Of a stretch of 64,000 nucleotides of DNA, positions 55,119-64,000 are shown piece after piece. The number at the start of each line of letters is the position of its first letter. Within the stretch, counting starts at the first letter, position 1. Source of the stretch: Roseovarius sp. W115 (lineage in GTDB: Bacteria; Pseudomonadota; Alphaproteobacteria; Rhodobacterales; Rhodobacteraceae); assembly GCF_032842945.2 (NCBI RefSeq), contig NZ_CP146606.1, positions 1,430,501-1,494,500 of the forward strand, in the 5' to 3' direction. The position numbers and the translations under genes were made by a program. The notes below the pieces were generated by a model, which was not told where the DNA came from, ran no database searches, and saw only the letters and a program-made list of their open reading frames with translations.

Positions 55119-58100
55119 TCAAGATATATGGGTGTTGTGCAACGCATCCGTCACAAGATCGTGTGGCAGGCGCATAAGCGTTGCGGTTCGCGTCCAAAGT
55201 AGGGCGGTTTCCACCTGACGACCGGGGTAAATCTGTTGCAAAGCATGGGCATACGCCCCCATCTGCCGCAGCAGACCTTCAGGGCAGGCTTCCGGAGATT
55301 CTGGAACGGCCGCATTTGTCTTGAAATCCACAATCAGGACTTTGTCGTTCGAAAAGATCAGGCGATCGACAATGCCGTGAATACGGCGACCGGACAAAGC
55401 CTCGACAGGTGCAGAAATGGTCACTTCCGCGAGGCTATCTTGAGCAAAAAGAAATGCCAGAGCAGGCGTGGCAAGAACCTCAGACGCCTCGGCCAGCAAA
55501 TGGGCTATTTTCTGTGACTCAGCCTGGTCAGGTCCGGAGGACAGCAAGTCCTCAGCGCGTGATGGCCATTGGTCAGGGGGTCACTCGGCAGGTGCTCCAG
55601 AAGCGTGTGAATTTGTCGTCCGCGTTGCTTGGCAGCTGCTTCGTCCTGGCCCTCGTCCGATGGCAGGGCTTTGGCCCCGCCAAGATCAGAGGGTGTCAGA
55701 ACTTCTTTGATTTTATCTGGATTAGAGACTGTTTTTGCGAAAACTTCCGGCAGCTTTGGTATTGTGCCTTCTTCTGATGATGCATCTTCTGTCATGGTCG
55801 CGGGCCATGCTCCGTCTTCAAGACGAAGACCTGTTCCGTTGGCAAAGTCATGCGCCTCTGCTTGAGCCGCGAGAAGACCGGCCTGCACTTTGCTGTACCA
55901 ATCCGCTTTTTCTTTATCGAGATCACCTGCAGCGGCGACGATCAACCATTGCTCGGCGCGCGTCATAGCGACGTACAGCAAACGATCTCTTTCAGCATTT
56001 TGCATGGCGAGCTCTGCGTCCCGCGCGTCTCGCAGCGCCGCCGGAAGGTCATCCTTGGCGGGTCGCCAAAATGGCAACTTGTTTTGAACGACGATTTGCG
56101 AATCCAGCCGGACGTCGCGTTTCGCACAATCAGGCAGGATGACGATCGGGGACTCCAGACCCTTGGCCCCATGCACGGTCATCACGCGGATGCGGTCCCC
56201 CGCGGCGTCCATCTGGCGTTTGATTTCGAGCTTGTCCGCCTCCATCCACACAAGAAACCCTGTAAGGCTGTCGACGGACCGACTTTCGAAAGTCATAGCG
56301 AGGCCTAGAAGAGCATCGATGCCGTCTTCTGCCTCTGTACCCAGTCGCGACAATAACAAGTGTCGACCACGATGCCGCGTCAGACTGCGCTCCAAGAGAT
56401 CATACGGCCGCAGAAAGTCCGCCCTGTCGCGCAGATCGTCAAGAATCGAGACTGTTTCAGCAAAATCCGCTTTTCGGTCACGCAGTTCGGCCCAGAGATA
56501 TTTCTGCTTGCGTGCATGGGCGAGGTCGAACAGCTCTGCTTCGCTCCAGCCAAAAAGCGGAGAGCGCAAAACAGCGGCAAGCGAAAGATCATCCTCTGGT
56601 GTGGCGAGAAAAGAAAGCAATGCAAGCAAATCGCGCACGGCCAATTCTGCCGTCACGCGAAGCCGGTCTGAGCCTGCAACAGGCAGTCCGAGCGCTTTGC
56701 ATTCGCGGATGATCTCGTGGAAAATCTTGGATCTTCGCTGCACGAGGATGAGCACATCTCCGGCATTGATCAGCCGCGTGGCTGTACTATCGTCGTTCGG
56801 AAGTGGCGTGCCGATCATTGACTTGATCTGATGTGCAATGCTGCGGGCCAGCTCAGTGGCCGGGTCATCTTCGGACAACACGTCGACCGGCATGTACCAA
56901 TCCGGTGGCTCTGGTGTTTTTGGCTTTTCGAATACGGGCCAAAGATCAACGCGGCCCGGCATTTCAGCTTTGAACGCCTTGTGCGGCTCGCGTTGGGTAA
57001 AACCGCTTGCCTTATGGTTCGAAAAGGTCTGATCCACCGCCTGAAGGATCGTATGAGCGGAGCGAAATGAATACTCCATCTCCATATCCTGCAGAGAGGT
57101 ATTGGCATGGGCCAACCGCGCGGAAAAATCCGCCTTCATGCGGTCAAACCCGTCTGGATCAGCCCCCTGAAAAGAGTAGATTGACTGTTTCTTGTCCCCA
57201 ACCACAAAGATCGTGCGATTCTTGTCGGGTTGCGCACCCTGCCCGGCTGTAAATTCCGAAGTCAGCCGTTCAATCAGATCCCATTGTTCAGGGCTATTGT
57301 CCTGTGCTTCGTCGATGAGAATGTGATCAATCCCACCGTCGAGTTTGTAGAGCACCCAGTCGGCAACCTTGCGATCTGTCAGGAGATCACGCGCCTTGAG
57401 AATTAGATCGTCAAAATCAAGCTGAGCCTGTCGAAGTTTGGCCTCTTGGTAAGTCTTGAGAAAAACGGTCGCAAAGTCATGAAGCACGACCGTTTTCTGT
57501 GCTGTTTCCAGAGCTAGAAGAACCTGTTTAGCCTCTGACACCCGATCCATAAACGCATGCAGTTGGTCGATGATCGGCGTAAGCTGAGCGATCGCATTTT
57601 TGTGGTTGCTTTGCGGAAAATTGGTCGACTTGGATGACCATTTCAGGTTGGAGCCACTTGAGCTTTTGTAAAGAAACAGATCGAAGAGCGTCTCAAGATC
57701 GCTCTCTTTCGGCGCCTGAATATCCACTGTCGCAAGACGCTCTGCCATTGCTGGATAGAAAGCGCCGCCGATACTGCGCATAAGCTCAAGCAACTGTGGC
57801 CAAAAAACGCTTTCTGTGCCGTCAAAAGCTGTATGAAGCGCCAGGGCCTCTGATGCCTTTTCCGGCAGGTTTAGAGCCTGATATATGTCCTTTCGGCACA
57901 TCTTGCGGAAGGCATCGCGATGCTTTGCGATGTCCTGTGTCAGGGACGCAAGGCTTTCGCCACTGAATTGCCGCGCAAGCGCGTGCAGACTGTCTCTTTC
58001 TGTTCCGGAGGCGATGCTTTCGATGATCTCTTCGCGCAGTTTTTGATCTGCGCGCTCGTCCATCTCAACAAAATTGGGAGAGATCCCAGCCTCCAGCGGA

Positions 58101-58498
58101 AAGCGGCGCAGGAGGGATGAACAAAACGAGTGGATCGTCTGAATCTTGAGACCGCCGGGTGTTTCTATGGCAATCGCAAAGAGGCGGCGGGCATTGCCAA
58201 GCTCTTGGGTAGAAATCTCCCCATCAATGCCGAGCGACTCTAGCTCTTTACGGAGTTTCGCATCCGGCAGCATCGCCCAGGCCCCAAGCCGTTCGAACAA
58301 CCGGTTTTGCATTTCTGCCGCGGCGGCTTTGGTGAAAGTCAGGCATAAGATGTGCTGTGGGTCGACGCCCTCTAGAAGCAAGCGTGCCACGCGATCTGTC
58401 AGAACCTTGGTCTTGCCAGAGCCCGCATTGGCCGAAAGCCAGGTCGAACGGCCCGGCAGGGCCGCATCAATTTGGCGTTGGGTGGGCAAGTCGCGCAT
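55119..58498 (-). pseudogene. addA: Double-strand break repair helicase AddA, one frameshift
   Basis: AddA is the UvrD-like helicase-nuclease subunit that, with AddB, resects double-strand ends for RecA. It has Walker A LSANAGSGKTKVLTDRV, the UvrD motifs IDEAQDNSPEQWDLIE and GDKKQSIYSFQGADP, and the motif VMTVHGAKGLESPIVIL. Around 55550-55555 the frame shifts after NGHHALR; the other frame continues LLSSGPDQAESQ and contains the nuclease motif LIVDFKTNA. The corrected length is about 1126 residues. As it stands, the helicase would lack its nuclease domain. ATG 58498 shares a base with the addB stop (TAATG). Confidence 0.9.
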
Positions 58499-61436
58499 TA
58501 CCCCACCTTTTCCGGATTGGGGCTGTCCACCTGTTCCCATTCGCCAAAGCGGGAAAGATGATCATAATCGCCAACCGCTTCGATCTTTTGTACGGCCCGG
58601 CGCGACACGAAACCCTGATCATCCTGGAGGTACTGCGCGATCAAACGGTTCAGCTTGGACCACGTGTCAGCTGGCGACTCTTCTTCAAGCGGTGCGTGGC
58701 TTTGCCCGGGTTTATTGCCCAGAGCTACATAGGTGGCCTGAGCTATGGGCGATGGTGGAATATTTTCAAAACCTGCACGCTCGGCAATAGCGGCTTCGAG
58801 CAAGAGCTGTTTGTCGAAATTTAGCTGTTCCGCTTTCGTTGGCGCCGATCCGGTTTTGTAATCGTAAATGTAGAGGTTACCGTCTGGACCAATGTCGATA
58901 CGATCCGCCTTGGCGGTCAGGGTAAAGCCAAGCGCAGGCATGTCTGCGGCGCCCAACGTTTCAAAGGCTGATGGATGGGCAAGCGTGCGGCGCTCGAGCT
59001 CTGTTTCGATGAACCAGTCGGCCACGCGGTCAATCCGGGCCTGCCACAAGGCTCTGGCCTCGGCCCAATGCACGTTTTCATTCAGGACGCTGGCCGTGAC
59101 GTCTCTGAGATTTTGCGCAGTAAGTTGATCTTGTGATGCTGCGGTGTCCCGAACGAAAGTTTCAAAAATCTCATGAAGCACCGTGCCTCGCAAAAGCGCG
59201 TCGGGCATACGCATCAGAGAATTGAGCGGCCTCAGCCTCAGGACATGGCGCGCATAGACGGCATAGGGATCACGGATAAGGCGTTTGATATCTGTCACAG
59301 ACAGTTTGCGTGGCCGGAATTTTGACGGCGGACAGGGAGCAGGACGTAGGGCAACAGGTTTCTCATCAGGCTGTTCGAGCATTCGAACCAAACTGAGCCA
59401 ATGCTGCCCGCGGCTTCGCATGTCGACAAATGCTTGTTTTCCATGTCCTTCTGGCAATCCACAGACAAGGTTTTGCAAGCGATTGAGCCAACGCGATGGA
59501 ACTGTTTGTGCGTCCTCTGTGCGCAAGGATCGGGTCAACCAGACATCGCGCGTACAGATCGCCTGTTGGAAATCATGTGCCGACAGCCCGATACGACGTT
59601 CAGGCAAGGTCAGGCCAACCTGCTTGCGCATGTCGCGATTGAGCCACGGGTCTTGCGGCGGCGCTTCGGGCCAGATGCCCTCGTTCAAGCCGGCCAGAAT
59701 CAAAAGCTCAGCACCCTGCACACGTGCCTCAAGCGTGCCCCAGATCAGGACCTGAGTATGTGGAGCATCTGCGCTGCGAACGGATTCTCGTGACAAGATC
59801 GCGTTAAAGAGATGCGCGTAATCGCTGGCATTGAGAGCGCCGCTTGCCGATGCGTGTTCGGCCAAGTTAGAGACTGTTTTTAGACTTTCTTCACCTGCTT
59901 CGCCCTTCCATAGCTTGACCTGGCCCTCCGTAGTTTGACCGCGCGCAATAGCTTCACTGATTGCGATATGGCGCGTGATCCTGTCCGCGACGGAGACAGG
60001 GTCTGGAGCTTGATGATCTAGAAGATTTTCGATGACCCACTGACACCAGCCGGCGGCGTCCACGCTCTCTTGATGCAAAGCCCATTCGCGCATGATGTCG
60101 GCAGTGGGAGCCGGACAACCACGCTTGCGAAGGTAAAGTTCCAGTTCTCGTGTAAAGCGTAAATGTGGACCGCGATCCGTGGTGCTGTGGGTCAGGGGGT
60201 GTTTTAACAGCGTGAAGAGCTGTTCCGTTGTGGCAGGCGCACGGAAGAGGTCGGCAACATGGCGCATGAACCGGCCGGGCGCGGATAGCTGCAAAGGGAT
60301 GCCTGCACTGTCATCGGGCACAATATTCCAACGATCCAAAGCAGCAGTGACCTGACGCGTTAGAGTTCGGTCGGTTGATATCATGGCCGCTGTGACGCCA
60401 TCTTCAACCGCCTGACGCAGGCGCATGGCAATACACAGCGCTTCTACTCTGGGCGAGGGAGCTTCGAGAAGGGTGATTTGTTTGGTTGCGTCGTTAATGT
60501 CTCGTTCCAATTCAGGACCATCGCGCAACCATTGATCCGTCACTGGGGCAGGGCGCATAGCGAGCGAAACAAGACGGTTGCGCGCAGGGATTGAGGGCTG
60601 GCAGTCGGGCCATTGCAAAACATCCTTTGGATGAGCCCCCAACCGGGACATAAGGTCGGCAAACCGGAACTGCGGGTGATCCTCAGCAGCACCCCGTTCG
60701 ATCAACTCATCCCAAACATCTTTTGGCTGATCAAAATCAAACCCTGGCAGCACGACTTTGCCCTTTGGCAGTCGCGCCACGGCCTGAATGAGAGTCTGGG
60801 TCGGCCCGCGTGAACCCGTGGACCCAGCCAGAATGACAGGATGATCAGGCGGATTTTCCTGCCATTCCTGTGCCAGGTGCCCGATGACCAGTCTTTGGCG
60901 GCATTCGCGATCCGGCGGACCAGCATCAAGATCGAAATAGGGTCTGATAATGCGCAAAAAGGCCAGAATTCGCGCCCAATGACCAGATTGATCGCTGATG
61001 TCGATGTCTTCGATTTCTTCAGGCCGTACACCTTGCGCCTGCATCTCATCCATTAAACCGGCAAGGCTGTCAGCCAGACTATAGAGATTTGCCCGGGGGC
61101 GAGATCGGGCTCAGCCTCCAACAGACGGCCGACAAGCTGGACCAGTTCCAAACGTCTCCGCAGCGGCGGCACCGGTTGGGGCAGTTGCGTTGTTGCGTAG
61201 GTTTCAGCAAAGTCAGTGACCAGGCTAATACGGGGCAAAAGGCAGGGTGGGCCTGCGTCAAACAGCGCCCGCATCCTGCGTGCCATACGGCGCGTGTTGA
61301 CGATGAGCCTGACACGCGCCAGAGCCTCTGGCGGCTGATGCTGGTACTCTTTGCGCAACGCGTCCACCACAGCCATAGGAAAATCCGCGCCGAGCGGCAC
61401 GCCGTAGACCTGTAGGGGACGAGACGTATCAGACAT
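58498..61436 (-). pseudogene. addB: Double-strand break repair protein AddB, one frameshift
   Basis: AddB is the partner subunit of AddA. The N-terminus begins MSDTSRPLQVYGVPLGADFP; the frame breaks at the G5 run 61095-61099. With one more base it reads DLAPRANLYSLADSLAGLMD and continues to the end. The C-terminal nuclease region with YDYKTGSAPTKAEQLNFD is intact. The corrected length is about 979 residues, normal for alphaproteobacterial AddB. It overlaps the upstream nucleotidyltransferase gene by 8 bp and addA by 1 bp. Confidence 0.9.
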
Positions 61437-62115
61437 CGCCGTGCCTCAGAAACTCTTCGGCCAAAACCACTCCGGCAGGTGAGCCAACATCGCACCACCG
61501 GCCCGGATAGGTGACAGCGCAAAGCCGCGCTTCTGCAATCAGCCGATTCCACACCAGGTTCAAAGAAAAGACCGTTTCTGGAACATCGGCCACAGACGCG
61601 GTCTTGATAATTTGCAGCCCGGTGTAGATCACGCCTGGCCCTCTGATCGCGCGGCTTTCGGACTCGATCACAAAATCCCCCGCACCAGAATGGCCTATCG
61701 CGTTTTCCTGCGGCACACAGAGCAAAAGCGCATCCATCCTCTCCGGATCCCACATGTTCGCAAGACAGCTCAATGGATTGGGCCCACGCCAAACAGCATC
61801 CGTGTTCATCGTGAAAACGGTTTCGCGTGTCAGCAGGGGTAGAGCCGCTTTCAAACCGCCGCCAGTGTCGAGAATGTCAGGTTCTTCGCGCGAAAAGAGA
61901 ACGCCAGACCCCGCCAAATGAGCCTCTAGTGCTTCAGGCAGATAGTGCAGGTTGCACAAGACGCGTTTGGCACCGAAGTCGCGAACCTGATCACGTGCAT
62001 AGTCAATCAGCGGACGGCCCGATACCTCCACCAAAGGCTTGGGACGCGTCTTGGTCAGATGTTGCATGCGCGTCCCAAAGCCCGCGGCAAAAAGCATTAC
62101 GGTGTCTGGGCGCAT
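61429..62115 (-). CDS. murU: Nucleotidyltransferase, MurU-like
   Basis: The 228-residue protein has the sugar-nucleotide transferase motif LFAAGFGTRMQHLTKTRPK and LVEVSGRPLIDYARDQV. It is adjacent to an AmgK-type sugar kinase, the arrangement of the MurNAc recycling pathway in which AmgK makes MurNAc-1-P and MurU makes UDP-MurNAc. The gene pair supports this, but biochemical identity is inferred. Start 62115 overlaps the upstream kinase by 19 bp; a coupled ATG at 62097 (TAATG) is also possible. Confidence 0.75.
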   Translation of the reverse strand: MRPDTVMLFAAGFGTRMQHLTKTRPKPLVEVSGRPLIDYARDQVRDFGAKRVLCNLHYLPEALEAHLAGSGVLFSREEPDILDTGGGLKAALPLLTRETVFTMNTDAVWRGPNPLSCLANMWDPERMDALLLCVPQENAIGHSGAGDFVIESESRAIRGPGVIYTGLQIIKTASVADVPETVFSLNLVWNRLIAEARLCAVTYPGRWCDVGSPAGVVLAEEFLRHGDV

Positions 62116-63116
62116 TTCTCTTCCAATGTGCTGAGTGCTTTTGCTGAGGGTTCCGGCAGTATCTCCATCACCAGAGTCTGCAAGCTTTCCAGTTTTGGAT
62201 GCGCAAGGTCACGTAAAAGCAAAGTCCAAACACGGGGAATGTATGCAATGTATCCTGGCTTACCATCACGCATGCAAAGACGGGCGAAAACACCAAGAAT
62301 GCGAAGATTCCTCTGTGCTCCCCAAACGGCATAGGCCGTTTTGAACTGTTCTTCGTTCTGATCTGTATTGGCGATGTAGCGATCAAGCATTTTCGTCTCG
62401 ATCTCTAGCGGCACGTTGCGACGAGCGTCTTGGAGCAAGGACACTAGATCGTACGACCTATGCCCGGTCAACGCGTCCTGAAAGTCCAAAAGACCCACGC
62501 GATGATGATCCGTGCGCTCTGGACGCCAAAGCAGGTTTTCGGAATGATAATCTCTTTGCACCAAAACATCGCACTCAGGCGCGTGTGTGGTGATCAAACG
62601 TGCCATTTCGGCACTCAACTGCTCCTGCGCAGTGGTTTTTTCTGTGCCTGAAATCCCGAATGCGTACCAATCACTGGCCAGAGCGGCTAGCTGTGCTGCT
62701 GTTTGGGCATCATAGGTTCCAAGACCCTTAGGCGGAGCGTGCCGATGCAGCTCAATCAAAAGATCGGTCGCGGCGGTATAAAGTTCGGTCTCCAGGTCCG
62801 GTTGCGACTTCGCAAGGCGCGCAAAAAGATCATCGCCCAAATCCTCCAGGAGCAGGAACCCATTGGTTTCGTCCTGTGTGATAATTTCGGGGGCGCCAAG
62901 ACCCACGCCACGCAAATACTTGGCAATGCGGACAAAAGGGCGGATATCCTCTCCCTTTGACGGCGGCGCATCCATGAGAACAATGGTTTTGCCATCAGGT
63001 AATTTGAGACGGAAATATCGCCTGTTTGACGCGTCACCCGCTAGGTTAACGCATGGAGCGCAGGACAAACCGTTGTCCTCCAAAAAGCGAGCTATCTGAT
63101 CTTTGCGCCTAGTCAT
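62097..63116 (-). CDS. amgK: Aminoglycoside phosphotransferase-family kinase, AmgK-like
   Basis: The 339-residue protein is of the APH/choline-kinase fold: NLAGDASNRRYFRLKLPDGK at the N-terminus, the ATP-binding LLLEDLGDDLF, and the catalytic VQRDYHSENLLW with metal Asp in VGLLDFQDALTG. AmgK phosphorylates MurNAc at the anomeric position. It lies between tsaE and the MurU-like gene and overlaps both. ATG 63116 is preferred over a TTG at 63122. Confidence 0.78.
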   Translation of the reverse strand: MTRRKDQIARFLEDNGLSCAPCVNLAGDASNRRYFRLKLPDGKTIVLMDAPPSKGEDIRPFVRIAKYLRGVGLGAPEIITQDETNGFLLLEDLGDDLFARLAKSQPDLETELYTAATDLLIELHRHAPPKGLGTYDAQTAAQLAALASDWYAFGISGTEKTTAQEQLSAEMARLITTHAPECDVLVQRDYHSENLLWRPERTDHHRVGLLDFQDALTGHRSYDLVSLLQDARRNVPLEIETKMLDRYIANTDQNEEQFKTAYAVWGAQRNLRILGVFARLCMRDGKPGYIAYIPRVWTLLLRDLAHPKLESLQTLVMEILPEPSAKALSTLEEKCAQTP

Positions 63117-63585
63117 CGGCAATCTCGTTCATCAGGCTGTCCCAGCGCGTATCTTGCCATGTGATCAAAAGGTTTCGGTCCTCTTCATGCATACCACTGG
63201 AAAACGCCAGGTTCAGAGCCGAATCTGGAGCCATATCGCCAAGCCGATCCGGCCACTCCACCAGACAAATCATATCGGAAAAGGCCTCCAGCAAACCAAG
63301 CTCAACGACCTCGGACTTGGTCTCAAGACGATAGAGATCGACGTGCCAAACGTCTCCGCGAGTCGTTTCATAGGCTTGTACAATGGTGAAAGTCGGTGAC
63401 GGGATATCTTCGGGTACAGGCAGGATTTCGGAAAGGAGTTCCCGGGCGAAAAAGGTCTTTCCAGCGCCAATCTCACCACTCATCAACAGCGTATCCCCTG
63501 GTTCCAGGAACACTGCCAGACGTCTCGCCAATGCACCGGTGGCTTCGGGATCAGGTAGGGTGATGTTTGTTGAGCGGCGAGGCAT
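63109..63585 (-). CDS. tsaE: tRNA threonylcarbamoyladenosine biosynthesis ATPase TsaE
   Basis: The 158-residue protein has the P-loop MSGEIGAGKTFFARELLSE and the family residues VEWPDRLGDMAPDSALNLAF. TsaE is an ATPase partner of TsaD-TsaB in making t6A. It is coupled to amgK by an 8-bp overlap. Length is normal. Confidence 0.95.
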   Translation of the reverse strand: MPRRSTNITLPDPEATGALARRLAVFLEPGDTLLMSGEIGAGKTFFARELLSEILPVPEDIPSPTFTIVQAYETTRGDVWHVDLYRLETKSEVVELGLLEAFSDMICLVEWPDRLGDMAPDSALNLAFSSGMHEEDRNLLITWQDTRWDSLMNEIADD

Positions 63586-63629
63586 GCCGGAACACTACAC
63601 ACACGCGCGAAGCCTGCAAGCGGCGGGTA

Positions 63630-64000
63630 TCAGGCGGTTGCGGCTTTGAGCTCGGAAGAAGGAAGGGTTGCGTGCCTGTTCTGGCTGATCGAGATGTTCA
63701 TTGAGTTGCCCGGCAATAGCTCAACAGAGCACAAGTAATCCGTTCCATTTTTGCATGTGACCACGCGCTCAAGTTCAGTTCGGCCGAGAATTGCCTTTTC
63801 ACACGCATCCCAGAACCAGACATGCGGCAATTTCTCGTCGCACGTAACAAGGAAGTCCTTGAGCGACATTTCTGCGAATGAAGAGTCCGGGTCTATTCCA
63901 AGGAAGTCAGAACATGCGCGATTGCATAAGAGAATAGAATTGTTTGGCCCGGTAATCGCAATGGCATGCGTCACGACGTCAAGTGCGGCCTGCCGAAGAT
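63630..64000 (-). CDS. PAS-domain protein, N-terminal part outside window
   Basis: The minus-strand frame is open to the window edge, so only the last about 122 residues are seen. They contain one PAS-like domain: DVVTHAIAITGPNNSILLCN, ACSDFLGIDPDSSFAEMSLK, and EKAILGRTELERVVTCKNGT. The protein stops shortly after with SSELKAATA, so any kinase or output domain must be N-terminal or absent. A sensory role is likely, but partner and signal are unknown. Confidence 0.7.
   Translation of the reverse strand, partial: LRQAALDVVTHAIAITGPNNSILLCNRACSDFLGIDPDSSFAEMSLKDFLVTCDEKLPHVWFWDACEKAILGRTELERVVTCKNGTDYLCSVELLPGNSMNISISQNRHATLPSSELKAATA

Overview
This window looks like chromosomal DNA from a member of the Rhodobacteraceae, probably the marine Roseobacter group. 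The reasoning is the combination of a dnaA-dnaN-recF block beside rpsT, an alphaproteobacterial flagellar cluster containing FlaF, FlbT and a DUF1217 protein, an AddAB (not RecBCD) recombination pair, alphaproteobacterial mitofilin-like and HemY-like proteins, and an HslV with an N-terminal pro-sequence. Genus-level placement is not possible from sequence reading alone. There are no tRNA or rRNA genes, no insertion sequences and no CRISPR array that I can see.

Layout. 1-9.4 kb: the replication block (a partial nucleotidyltransferase, recF, dnaN, dnaA, all on the minus strand), rpsT, a LysR regulator divergent from an SHMT-like PLP enzyme, an enoyl-CoA hydratase and mutM. 9.5-11.8 kb: the ubiquinone genes ubiE-ubiB. 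11.9-43.2 kb: one large flagellar cluster built from several face-to-face and back-to-back operons: flgD-fliK; flgJ-flgN-flagellin-flaF-flbT-DUF1217; fliI; flgBC-fliE-fliQ-flgFGAH-fliL-like; flhA-fliR-flhB-fliJ-like; fliL-DUF6468-like-motE-motA-TPR protein; fliF-fliH-fliN-fliP; motB-flgE-flgK-flgL-flgI. It covers most of rod, rings, hook, export gate and stator, but no fliG or fliM is present. 43.3-43.45 kb: an orphan promoter and strong terminator that look like a small RNA gene. 43.5-50.3 kb: housekeeping genes (DUF1761, EVE, YciI, gpsA, tsaD, hemD, mitofilin-like, HemY-like). 50.3-52.7 kb: an AT-rich island with a DarT-DarG DNA ADP-ribosylation toxin-antitoxin pair, flanked by a broken GFA gene. 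52.7-64 kb: hslU-hslV, trxA, addA, addB, a MurU/AmgK-type pair, tsaE and the end of a PAS protein.

Several core genes cannot be read in one frame: recF (two breaks), fliI, flhA, the mitofilin-like gene, addA and addB. Each break is a single-base indel and five of the seven lie in runs of 5-6 identical bases, so uncorrected sequencing error is the simplest explanation. If the breaks are real, this genome has lost RecF, AddAB and flagellar export together.

Other structure worth attention: three consecutive perfect hairpins between dnaN and recF, a TTAA-N7-TTAA-like (CtrA-type) element repeated before most flagellar operons, a tight group of GANTC sites in the gap between dnaA and rpsT, and an 11-bp-period repeat next to the DarTG island.
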